Shown in pieces: positions 1 to 7,863 of a stretch of DNA of 64,000 nucleotides. The translations under genes and the position numbers were made by a program. Position 1 is the stretch's first letter. Each line of letters starts with the position of its first letter. The notes under the pieces were generated by a model, which was given only the letters and a program-made list of their open reading frames with translations, was not told where the DNA came from and did not search any database. The stretch covers positions 1 to 64,000 of the forward strand of contig JBEKUX010000001.1 of the NCBI GenBank assembly GCA_049514575.1. Reading direction: 5' to 3'. Origin of the DNA: BOG-1184 sp049514575 (GTDB lineage: Bacteria > Fibrobacterota > Chitinivibrionia > Chitinivibrionales > Chitinispirillaceae).

Positions 1-1254
1 GTAGGCCATCCAGCAATCCGGGTTCTTCCGGATCGTGGTCCGGTAAAGGGTCTCGGCATCGGAATACATACCGCTCTGATTCCAGCTTAAAAGGAAAAGG
101 ACCGACAGCAGTACTCCACAGATCAGCGGCTGCATCGTCCGACGCAGACGTGCCTGCAACAGACCGGTCCCCTGTACGATAATGGCCGCAGCAGCCGCTA
201 TCGGCCCGATGCAGGCAAGATACTGGAAGTGGTCGGCGACAAAGGAGAATCGGAACGGATAGACGTTGAAAAAACCCAGAGCAGGGAAAAGCGTTACTGC
301 AAAATAAAGCAGTACTGCCAGAGGTGTCCGTGAGCGGCTGCGCAGGGCCCAGAACAGCACGGCTGTAAGCAGAAAAGCAGCGGGAAACAGGTACTGCCAC
401 ACCGTGGCGGCATCGATGTGCCAGCGCGGGTAGATGAATATCAGGTTGGCGGGCCACAGGAGCTTGTAGAGGTAGAACCAGATCGCCCTGCCTGCGATCA
501 GGCACCGGTCAATGAAAGCAAGATTAAAGTCACTGCCCTCGGCACCGAAGTATCTGCGTTCCATCCACGCCGTGAACACGCCGGAGATAATGCCGATGGC
601 AAAAAAAGGCAGTAACGGCACCACATTGCGCTTCCACTCTATTCTTCCACGCTTCCACCAGAAGACGACGAGCAAAGCAGCGGGCAAGGTGACGATCACG
701 CTCTTGGAAAGCAGGCCGAAGAGAAAAAGCAGGAGGGCAAGGGCATAGTGTTTCTTATCCCGTTCACTATCGAACTTCAGGTACGCCAGCGCTGCAGCAA
801 GGTAAAAAACGCCGGACAGGGTGTTCTTCAGTTCCGTTATCCACGCCACGGATTCTACCATCACCGGATGAAGTGCAAATATCCCTCCTGCAAGCCAGGC
901 GGCTTTGCCGGGTATGCCGAGTCTCCGTAAAATCGTTATCAGGAGGAGTGCGGATAAAAAGTGCAGCAGAATATTGAGCAGATGGTAGCCCGGAGTTGCA
1001 TCGCCGAAGAGACGGTGTTCCACCCAGAAGACGGTGTGCACAAGAGGATAGTACTGCTGCGTTGCTCCAAGCTGCGTCCAGATGCGCGCAAGGCCTGCTG
1101 CCGGCCGGAGCTCAGGCTTTGTCATGTGCGCATCATCGTCCCAGACCGGCTGGCCGTTCCATGCCGGCCGGTAGGCGAGGAACGTGGTAGCGACCAACAG
1201 CAGTCCCCACACCCAATCACGGTTCCAAGAAAAAGGCAGTGCTGATTTTAGCAT
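1..1254 (-). CDS. Polytopic membrane protein of the TPR/glycosyltransferase-like (TMTC-type) class, C-terminus cut by window edge
   Basis: Read from an ATG at 1254 down to base 1, this frame is open for 418 codons and leaves the window without a stop. Near the N-terminus is a WDDDAHMT stretch, followed by YYPLVHTVFW and GYHLLNILLHF, then many hydrophobic segments and a HPVMVESVAWITELKN block. These are typical of bacterial inner-membrane proteins with a GT-C-like membrane half and a C-terminal TPR half. The last visible residues (YRTTIRKNPDCWMAY) look like the start of the first TPR, consistent with that layout. The substrate is unknown. The upstream SD is weak (AGAAG about 5 bases before the ATG). 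Confidence 0.75.
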   Translation of the reverse strand, partial: MLKSALPFSWNRDWVWGLLLVATTFLAYRPAWNGQPVWDDDAHMTKPELRPAAGLARIWTQLGATQQYYPLVHTVFWVEHRLFGDATPGYHLLNILLHFLSALLLITILRRLGIPGKAAWLAGGIFALHPVMVESVAWITELKNTLSGVFYLAAALAYLKFDSERDKKHYALALLLFLFGLLSKSVIVTLPAALLVVFWWKRGRIEWKRNVVPLLPFFAIGIISGVFTAWMERRYFGAEGSDFNLAFIDRCLIAGRAIWFYLYKLLWPANLIFIYPRWHIDAATVWQYLFPAAFLLTAVLFWALRSRSRTPLAVLLYFAVTLFPALGFFNVYPFRFSFVADHFQYLACIGPIAAAAAIIVQGTGLLQARLRRTMQPLICGVLLSVLFLLSWNQSGMYSDAETLYRTTIRKNPDCWMAY

Positions 1255-1546
1255 ACGCTTCTATTTAAAATACATACCGGCCCATCACTACTCTCGGGCA
1301 AGTTTAAACATATAAAAAATGCCTATTGGCTACTATATGCACACAACACTATTTCGATGGCGCGCAACGTCATCCGCAGACGGACAGTGATGAAAATATT
1401 TACTGTTTTTACTATAAAGTAATCTCAAATATGCCGAATAAACGTTAAATTAGCCTTTTTTTAAGAATTGGTGGTGAAGTTTTTTTCACCATTTCCTTAT
1501 TTTTCTTCGATATTTCTATCCCGTTGTTCCGAATAACGACTATATT
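1255..1546. other. AT-rich intergenic region between divergent genes
   Basis: This stretch separates the minus-strand membrane protein from the first TIGR02147 gene and must hold promoters for both. The only clear structure is a small hairpin, TGGTGAA at 1472-1478 pairing with TTCACCA at 1485-1491 around a T-rich loop. No open frame of interest is visible. Confidence 0.4.
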
Positions 1547-1563
1547 ACCATATGACATATGGT
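1547..1563. promoter_or_regulatory. 17-bp palindrome overlapping the start codon of the first TIGR02147 gene
   Basis: ACCATATG and CATATGGT form perfect 8-bp arms around a single central A. The right arm contains the ATG at 1559, and no Shine-Dalgarno sequence precedes that ATG. A protein bound here would block translation initiation or transcription of the gene. Its role as an operator is inferred from the symmetry and position only. Confidence 0.4.
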
Positions 1564-2386
1564 CAACATCTTCGATTACCTCGATTACAGAGAATATCTC
1601 CGGGATTATTACAAAGATAAGAAACTGGAAAAACCATTCTTTTCGTACCGTTTTATCGGAAACCGCGTGGGAATGGATTCAAGCTACGTGATTAAAGTCC
1701 TCCAGGGGAACCTTCACATTTCCGCGAAAAAGATAAACAGTTTTGTCGATCTTCTGAAACTCAAAGAGACCGAAGCCGAGTTCTTTGAAACGCTGGTTCA
1801 TTTCGGCAAGGCAAAAACCGAGCGTCAGCGGAAGCTCTATTTTGACCGTCTGTTTTCAATTTCCTGTGTCAAAGCGCAGCGGCTCGAGCCTTACCAGTAC
1901 GAATTTTTTCAGAAATGGTACTACTCTGCCGTATGGTCTATTATCAACTGCATGCCGTTCAACGGAGATTACCGTTCAATTGCCGGAAAATGCATGCCGG
2001 CAATCACCGTATGGGACGCCAAGCGAGCAGTGAAGCTGCTCGAAAAACTGGGGCTGATTGCGAAAGAGAAAGACGGCTGCTATCACACAACCAGCCTTAA
2101 CCTGACAACCGGCCAGAAATGGTATTCGAACGCCATTCAGAGCCACCAGCGCGACATGATCCGGCTTGCCGGCGAAGCAATCAATCGATTTCAAAAGCCG
2201 GTCCGCGACATATCAATGGTCACCATGAGCATCGATGAAAAAACGCTGCCGGAAATCCAGGAGCACATACGGCAATTCCGTTCTTCGCTCATTAAAATGG
2301 TGAACAGCAATGCCGGCACCGGCCGGGTATACCAGCTCAACACGCAGCTTTTTCCTATAAGCGCGGAACTGGAGAAAAAATCATGA
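1559..2386 (+). CDS. TIGR02147 family (DUF4423-like) putative regulator, copy 1
   Basis: This 275-residue soluble protein begins with the family signature (MVNIFDYLDYREYLRDYY), followed by FSYR, a GxxSSYVIKVLQG stretch resembling an HTH, and ends with RDISMVTMSI and YQLNTQLFPI, all shared with the copies at 7033 and 50387. The family is known mainly from Fibrobacter as a paralogous set of unknown function. The N-terminal part looks helix-turn-helix-like, so a DNA-binding role is likely but inferred. Its stop overlaps the start of the downstream lipoprotein gene by 4 bp (ATGA), which suggests translational coupling. There is no clear SD, and a palindrome overlaps the start codon. Confidence 0.85.
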   Translation: MVNIFDYLDYREYLRDYYKDKKLEKPFFSYRFIGNRVGMDSSYVIKVLQGNLHISAKKINSFVDLLKLKETEAEFFETLVHFGKAKTERQRKLYFDRLFSISCVKAQRLEPYQYEFFQKWYYSAVWSIINCMPFNGDYRSIAGKCMPAITVWDAKRAVKLLEKLGLIAKEKDGCYHTTSLNLTTGQKWYSNAIQSHQRDMIRLAGEAINRFQKPVRDISMVTMSIDEKTLPEIQEHIRQFRSSLIKMVNSNAGTGRVYQLNTQLFPISAELEKKS

Positions 2387-3996
2387 AACGGTTTTTTCCC
2401 ATCCTCCGCTTTCTTTTAGTTGCCGTGGCCATTGTTTGTATGCAATGCACAGACATGGGCGGCGGAGGAACCATTGAAACCACCAACGGCCTCGTGACAG
2501 GCATGGTCGTCCTCCCCGGCGGCACCCCGGCCGCGCGGACGCAGGTAAAGCTTTTGCCTACCGGTTATGACCTTGCCAAGGATACCGCCGCTGTCCCGAC
2601 CGATACCACCGACACAATGGGAAATTATACTATCGCACACGTGTACCCTGGCGACTACACCATTCAGGCGGTACAGCTTGATGATCGGACCAGAACGCTC
2701 GTGAGCGGAATCCGTATCGCAAACGACACCGTCGCCGCCCCGGCCTGCACGCTGCAGGCGCCGGGAACGATACGCGTTTACCTCCCGGGCGGCATTAACA
2801 GCGTAACGGGGTATGTGTATATCCCCGGCACCACGTGTGTTGTATTTCTGAACAACCATACCGACTTTGTAATTCTGGACTCGGTGCCCGCCGGCGTCAT
2901 CCCTGCAGTATCCTATTCGTCAGTATCTATCACCACCTCCACCGTCATCAGGTACGATGTTCCCATAGTTCCCGGAGACACGGCCGTCGTTTATAATCCT
3001 TCGTGGAAATACGCGCGGCGGCTCTTTTTGAACACGACGGCGAGCGGGGCAAATGTATCCGGTGATGTATATAACTTTCCCGTTCTTGTAAGGCTGACTG
3101 CCGGAAATTTTACTTTTGCTCAGGCGAAAACTGACGGACGCGACCTCAGGTTCACCAAAAACGACGGGACACCGCTTCCGTACGAGATAGAACGGTATGA
3201 TGCCGGATCATCCCGTGCCGAAATCTGGGTGAAGACGGATACGATTTACGGCAACGACGGCATGCAATCGATCACCATGTACTGGGGAAATCCGGCGGCG
3301 GCAAGCGAATCGAACGGGGGTGCGGTGTTTGATACTGCCGCCGGATTCGCTGGCGTGTGGCACCTGGGCGAAAACGGCGACAGCATATACGACGCTACGG
3401 GAAATGCCTTCAATGGGAAAAAATACGGCAGCTCTGCTGCGCCGGGAATGATCGGCAATTCGGAATTATTTGCAAACAGCAATTATATACGAATATCCGG
3501 TCTGCTCAACCGCCCGTCAAATGTCACCCTGAGCGCCTGGGTACGGTCCGACACGTCTGCCGGAAGAGGCCAGGACATCGTTTCCATCGGCGATGCGGCA
3601 TTGATCCGGTTCGATGACGTCAATGGATTCGGGACGGGAGGATTCTATCATGACAATCCTGTCGTCAATGATTCGATGTACGGGAGGGTCAGCTCCGGAC
3701 GTTATCTGGCAAAAACCGGGTGGCACTACCTGGCGTTTTCAATCAATTCCGCTTCACACGTTCAGACGTTTTATATCGACGGTGTAGAATGTGCCAGTAC
3801 GCAGGATGTCAATCCGATCTATTACGCGGGACTCGGCACAGATACTTATATCGGTATACATGGAAACGGCAAAACGGCCTTTAATTTCATAGGGCTAATT
3901 GATGAGGTCCGGGTCAACAATAACGCCGTGGATCCGGACTGGGTCAAGCTCTGTTTTATGAACCAGAAAGCGCAGGATGCATTGATAGTATGGTGA
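2383..3996 (+). CDS. Surface lipoprotein with carboxypeptidase-regulatory-like, DUF2341 and LamG domains, copy 1
   Basis: The 537-residue product starts with a hydrophobic signal ending at Cys22 (IVCMQC), a lipoprotein-like site but with Gln at -1. Residues about 33-120 form a carboxypeptidase-regulatory-like beta-sandwich (TTNGLVTGMV, GNYTIAHVYPGDYTIQA). Residues about 207-305 match DUF2341 (WKYARRLFLN, GNPAAASES). Residues about 320-535 match a LamG/concanavalin-like lectin fold (GVWHLGENG, HYLAFSIN, GLIDEVRV). The combination points to an outer-surface glycan- or ligand-binding protein. It is coupled by 4 bp to the upstream TIGR02147 gene and followed by a secreted GH2 enzyme. Confidence 0.8.
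   Translation: MKRFFPILRFLLVAVAIVCMQCTDMGGGGTIETTNGLVTGMVVLPGGTPAARTQVKLLPTGYDLAKDTAAVPTDTTDTMGNYTIAHVYPGDYTIQAVQLDDRTRTLVSGIRIANDTVAAPACTLQAPGTIRVYLPGGINSVTGYVYIPGTTCVVFLNNHTDFVILDSVPAGVIPAVSYSSVSITTSTVIRYDVPIVPGDTAVVYNPSWKYARRLFLNTTASGANVSGDVYNFPVLVRLTAGNFTFAQAKTDGRDLRFTKNDGTPLPYEIERYDAGSSRAEIWVKTDTIYGNDGMQSITMYWGNPAAASESNGGAVFDTAAGFAGVWHLGENGDSIYDATGNAFNGKKYGSSAAPGMIGNSELFANSNYIRISGLLNRPSNVTLSAWVRSDTSAGRGQDIVSIGDAALIRFDDVNGFGTGGFYHDNPVVNDSMYGRVSSGRYLAKTGWHYLAFSINSASHVQTFYIDGVECASTQDVNPIYYAGLGTDTYIGIHGNGKTAFNFIGLIDEVRVNNNAVDPDWVKLCFMNQKAQDALIVW
3001..3126 (+). repeat. 126-bp segment nearly identical to 8475-8600
   Basis: This part of the DUF2341 coding region matches 8475-8600 at 122 of 126 bases. 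All four differences are synonymous, so 42 residues are identical. Flanking coding sequence is clearly more divergent, so the block looks like a gene-conversion tract or a recent segmental copy. Confidence 0.8.
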
Positions 3997-4047
3997 AAAT
4001 TGTCCGGATCGATACCGGGACATGAGATTGTTAATTAACTCTTAATA

Positions 4048-4076
4048 ATGCAACACATCATACGTGAAAGTTTCAC
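4048..4076. promoter_or_regulatory. Candidate operator region upstream of the GH2 gene
   Basis: Two signals lie 20-50 bp before the GH2 start. ATGCAACAC at 4048-4056 equals the half-site of the long palindrome at 6903-6930. GTGAAAGTTTCAC at 4064-4076 is a 13-bp palindrome around a central G. Either could bind a regulator; the function is inferred from symmetry and from the shared half-site. Confidence 0.35.
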
Positions 4077-4097
4077 ATCAACTATTAAGGAGGGAGT

Positions 4098-6353
4098 ATG
4101 TTTTTTACAAAAGCTAAGGGGCCGGTTATTTTTTCTATCGCAATAATGGTAATTGCCGTGAATGTCTGCGCTTTTACGCGTGCCGCAGATGTGAAGGTCA
4201 GAAAAGTGGAACGGCTCTACAAAGACTGGAAATTCTACAAGGGTGCACCGACGGGAACTGCTTATACCAATTCATATAACGATGCTTCCTGGCCAGCCGT
4301 GTGCGTTCCTCACGCCATCGATACGCTTGCGCCCACGCAAACCGCGGAAGCCGCGTGCTATTCAGGCGTCGCCTGGTACCGCAAACAGATTACGGTGGCG
4401 GGCGGATCCAATAAAAAATATTTCCTGGACTTTGAGGGCGCCATGCAGACGGCCGATGTGTATGTCAACGGGACGAGCGTTGGCCGGCACGACAACAGCG
4501 GGTATACGGGATTTTCCTTTGATATCACCAGTCAAATGGGGACCGCCACCGCTGCGGCGCTCGCGGTAAAGCTTGACAATACAAAAAGCGCCGACATTCC
4601 GCCCGGCCGCACGGACAACGGACCGGATTATTTCCTGTTCAGCGGTTTATATCGCAACGTGTGGCTGGTGACCACCGGGATGATTTACATACCGTTCTGC
4701 GGACAAAGGATCAACACTTCGGGCGGGACTGTGCAATGCAGAACAACGGTGAAAAACGAAAGTACAACCGCCGCGAATTGCACGGTCAATATATCTATCC
4801 GCAATAAATCGGGTGCTGAAGTTGCCACCGGAACGGCGACCCAGTCCGTGCCGGCCGCCGGTTCGTCCGTTGTCGCCATTTCAGCCACGGTCGCCAGTCC
4901 GCAACTCTGGTCTCCGGAAACGCCGAACCTTTACTATCTGTATACTACTGTCTCCGTTGCAGGGAGCGTGGTTGACGATTACGCCGCCACTTTCGGTTTC
5001 CGGACGCTTTCCTGGAGCAATACCAACGGGTTCTCGCTCAACGGAAGCCGTTACGAGGTCAAGGGTACCTGCCACCATCAGTTTTTCGCGTGGGTGCAGA
5101 ATGCCGTTCCCGCTTCGCGCTGGCCCATTGATTTCGCGATGATCAAGGACGCCGGATTCAACGCCATCCGTTGCTCGCATTATCCGCGCGACCCCGCATT
5201 TTATGACGCCGCTGATTCTGTGGGCCTCCTGCTGCTCGTGGAAGTGCCCACATGGTGCTATATGCAGGGTTCGTTTACAACAGGTTACTGGGACCGGCTC
5301 TGTGCATGCGGCCGCGAGATGGTCACCCAGGGGTATAATCATCCGTCGATCTTTCTCTGGGGGCTGAGCAATGAGCTGACCTCGGATTTCCCCGCCCAGG
5401 TCACGCGCATGAACGATACGGTCCATTTCTACGATACCAGCAGGTCGACGATTCTGGCCAATAACGGCTGGCGCACGCACTCGAACATCCCGGATGTTGC
5501 CGGATTGAATTATATGGACCTCACGGCGGTACCGGACGCGAACATGAAGTGCATCTCGACCGAATACTCGCCGTCGTGGTCGTTCCCCTGCGTCCGGGGA
5601 GCATCGTGCGCAGGTCTGGGCAATGCAGACTGGGGGTACTGGAACGGGGTTGCCAATCAGGCGCCGCGCATGGCGGGAGGGTTTCTCTGGGTTTTCACCG
5701 ACTATTTTGCGCTATGGAATAAAAATACTCCCATGGGCATCGTCGATGAATTCCGCCTTCCCAAAGAAGCATATTACGTTTACCGGAAAAATTTCACGGG
5801 TAAAGCGGACGATAATGCCATAACCGGTACCGCCACGAAGATCGTGCTGACTGCAGACGTTCCGCAATTGCAGGCCGACGGCTCGGATTTCACCCTGGTG
5901 ACCGCGGCGTTGCGCAACAGTGCAGGCGCCTGTATCAACAGCACCGCCAATATTACGTTCAGCGTTACCGGGCCGGTGACTCCGCTCGGACCGACCACGC
6001 TCGCGGCCGCCGCCGGAAAAATCGGCCTTATTTTACGGTCGACAACAACCACCGGCACGATAACCATTACCGCGAATTCGACCGGGTTGCCGCAGGCGAG
6101 CACAACGGTTTCAAGCGTGCCCCCCTTCGAAGGGAATGTCGGAGTGAAAAGACCGGCTTCTCAGCCATGGGGTCATTCAACCGGTACATCGGACAAGATG
6201 CGGAACCGGATTGCCGTCTATGATATAAATGGAAGGTTGAGACAAACGTCAACTTCGTTAATGTCAAGCAGAATGCCCTCAGGAGTTTATATCGTGCGCT
6301 CTGAAAGGGACGGGGTGACGGTTTTCAAGAAAATGGCGCGGGTGGCGCAATAA
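4098..6353 (+). CDS. Secreted glycoside hydrolase family 2 (beta-galactosidase-like) with Ig-like domain and Por/FlgD-type tail
   Basis: The 751-residue enzyme has an N-terminal signal segment, then the GH2 sugar-binding domain (about 35-195; FSGLYRNVWL), the immunoglobulin-like domain (about 200-302) and the TIM barrel (about 305-590). The expected catalytic pair is visible: acid/base Glu426 in GLSNE and nucleophile Glu489 in CISTE. An Ig-like domain follows (about 605-705), then a short C-terminal tail with AVYDINGR and MPSGVYIVR, the type used for export or surface sorting. The start is fixed by a strong SD (AAGGAGG, 5 bases upstream). Substrate is not certain; beta-galactoside is the usual family activity. 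Confidence 0.85.
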   Translation: MFFTKAKGPVIFSIAIMVIAVNVCAFTRAADVKVRKVERLYKDWKFYKGAPTGTAYTNSYNDASWPAVCVPHAIDTLAPTQTAEAACYSGVAWYRKQITVAGGSNKKYFLDFEGAMQTADVYVNGTSVGRHDNSGYTGFSFDITSQMGTATAAALAVKLDNTKSADIPPGRTDNGPDYFLFSGLYRNVWLVTTGMIYIPFCGQRINTSGGTVQCRTTVKNESTTAANCTVNISIRNKSGAEVATGTATQSVPAAGSSVVAISATVASPQLWSPETPNLYYLYTTVSVAGSVVDDYAATFGFRTLSWSNTNGFSLNGSRYEVKGTCHHQFFAWVQNAVPASRWPIDFAMIKDAGFNAIRCSHYPRDPAFYDAADSVGLLLLVEVPTWCYMQGSFTTGYWDRLCACGREMVTQGYNHPSIFLWGLSNELTSDFPAQVTRMNDTVHFYDTSRSTILANNGWRTHSNIPDVAGLNYMDLTAVPDANMKCISTEYSPSWSFPCVRGASCAGLGNADWGYWNGVANQAPRMAGGFLWVFTDYFALWNKNTPMGIVDEFRLPKEAYYVYRKNFTGKADDNAITGTATKIVLTADVPQLQADGSDFTLVTAALRNSAGACINSTANITFSVTGPVTPLGPTTLAAAAGKIGLILRSTTTTGTITITANSTGLPQASTTVSSVPPFEGNVGVKRPASQPWGHSTGTSDKMRNRIAVYDINGRLRQTSTSLMSSRMPSGVYIVRSERDGVTVFKKMARVAQ

Positions 6354-6354
6354 A

Positions 6355-6435
6355 GGCATTTCTCCGGGTCTGCTGGAGAACGGCGTGTATGTTGTCAAAA
6401 TAAACGCGGTCCTTACGCAGAGGCGAAGTCGATGA
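6355..6435 (+). pseudogene. Remnant of a second Por/FlgD-type C-terminal tail
   Basis: Directly after the GH2 stop, one base out of its frame, an open stretch reads LLENGVYVVKINA and ends at a TGA (6433-6435). It resembles the end of the GH2 tail (MPSGVYIVR) but has no start or body. It is probably the 3' end of a lost secreted-enzyme gene. It overlaps the start of the nucleotidyltransferase remnant on the other strand. Confidence 0.4.
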
Positions 6436-6790
6436 GCGTCTGAAGGTAAGCGCGGGGAACGCCGATATCGAATCGCCTTCCCTGCACCACATACCCCAGA
6501 AAGCCGTCTTCCTGCCGCAGCTTGTCAAGACACGACGTAAGCTGGTATTCGCCCCGCTCGCGCATGTTATGCTCGATATGCGCGGCAAGAAATTCGAAGA
6601 TCCGCGGTGAAAGCACATACTGCCCGAATATGGTCGGAAATTGATCATCCGCCATTCCTTCCATGCGCAAGTGCTCGGCGGCGTAAAGCGCATCCGGTTT
6701 TTCGGCGAATTCGGTGATCGAAAGCAATGACTGCGGTTCCTCCCACACCCCCGCCACTGTCCTGAATTTACTGCAGGGGACTTTGTGCAT
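6413..6790 (-). pseudogene. C-terminal fragment of a GalU-like sugar-nucleotide pyrophosphorylase
   Basis: This 125-residue frame reads ITEFAEKPD, then FGQYVLSPRIFEFL, YQLTSCLDKL and GYVVQGRRFDIGVP, which correspond in order to the C-terminal half of UTP-glucose-1-phosphate uridylyltransferases. The nucleotide-binding N-terminal half (GxGTRxxP) is absent, and a stop lies in frame shortly before the first ATG. Family members are around 280-300 residues, so this is a truncated remnant. It sits in the debris between two glycosidase modules. Confidence 0.6.
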
Positions 6791-6902
6791 CTTTTCAGTG
6801 TCGATGGTGTTGCCTAAATTACTGCTTACTTTTATTCAACATTATTATAAATATTAACATCTTTGTTATTATTATCAATTAGTTATACAAACGTTGCGAT
6901 TT

Positions 6903-6930
6903 AAAGTGTTGCATGATTATGCAACACTTT
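6903..6930. promoter_or_regulatory. 28-bp perfect inverted repeat upstream of TIGR02147 copy 2
   Basis: AAAGTGTTGCAT (6903-6914) and ATGCAACACTTT (6919-6930) are perfect 12-bp arms around GATT. It lies about 100 bp before the regulator start at 7033 in an AT-rich leader and has no T-run placing it as a terminator of an upstream plus-strand gene. An operator is the likeliest reading; the half-site ATGCAACAC recurs before the GH2 gene. Confidence 0.5.
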
Positions 6931-7032
6931 ATGTATTATATTCATTATATCCGTTGCAGAAAGTGGATTTCTTGATTATCTTATAAAAGAGTAGCATACC
7001 AAGAAAAACCGACCTGAAATAGAGCGCGCTTA

Positions 7033-7863
7033 ATGATTAATATATTTGAATATTTCGATTACCGCCATTTTCTGAAAGATTTCTATGAGCAAGAAAAGAA
7101 ATCCAAACCGTGGTTTTCCTACAGGTATATTTCTTCAAAAGTTAATCTTAATCCCGGTTATATCGTAAAGGTTTTTCAGGGAAAAATCCACCTGGGACTG
7201 AAGAACGTTCAGGCGTTCGCCGACCTTATGACTCTGGAGGAAAAAGAACGCAATTACTTTACGGAATTGGTCCTCTTCGGAAGGGCTAAAAACCAGAACG
7301 AAATCGAACAACGTTTTGAACGGCTGCAGTCGATAAAAGGCATCCGGTTCCGCACCATCGCGGACAGTAAATCCGATTTTTTCGCGCAGTGGCACCACAT
7401 GGCCGTCCGCTCGCTCCTCAGCATCTATCCGTTCGAAGGGAAAAACTACCGTGCACTCGCCTCGATGCTGTCGCCGAAGATTACGGCCAAGGAAGCGCGT
7501 GCCTCGGTGCGTCTCCTCGAAAAACTCAAGATGATCGTCCGGGGAGAAGACGGCATCTATCGCGTGACCGAGCAGTTTATTTCAACGGGTGACCGTTGGA
7601 CTTCGGCCGTCATTCGCAACTACCAGAAAAAAAATATAGAATTATCGGTAGCGGCGCTCGAACATCACCCGAAGGAACTCCGCGATATATCGTCGGTGAC
7701 CATGACCCTTCCGATTAAGGACATCGACCTGATCAGGGAGAGGGTCAGGCAATTCCGGCAGGAACTGCTTCTCATGTCGCAGGACAGTAAAAGCGACGAT
7801 GCGGTAATGCAGCTGAATATTCAGCTGTTCCCCGTGGCCTTCTGCGAAAAGAGGGAGCGATGA
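7033..7863 (+). CDS. TIGR02147 family (DUF4423-like) putative regulator, copy 2
   Basis: The 276-residue protein shares with copy 1 the start (MINIFEYFDYRHFLKDFY), the FSYRYISSK and PGYIVKVFQGK stretch, the central AKEARASVRLLEKL helix and the end (RDISSVTMTL, QLNIQLFPVAF). It is a cytosolic protein with no membrane segment. Its stop overlaps the next start by 4 bp (ATGA). The SD is poor, and a 28-bp palindrome lies about 100 bp upstream. Sequence and context suggest a regulator for the following lipoprotein and GH54 genes; that link is inference. Confidence 0.85.
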   Translation: MINIFEYFDYRHFLKDFYEQEKKSKPWFSYRYISSKVNLNPGYIVKVFQGKIHLGLKNVQAFADLMTLEEKERNYFTELVLFGRAKNQNEIEQRFERLQSIKGIRFRTIADSKSDFFAQWHHMAVRSLLSIYPFEGKNYRALASMLSPKITAKEARASVRLLEKLKMIVRGEDGIYRVTEQFISTGDRWTSAVIRNYQKKNIELSVAALEHHPKELRDISSVTMTLPIKDIDLIRERVRQFRQELLLMSQDSKSDDAVMQLNIQLFPVAFCEKRER

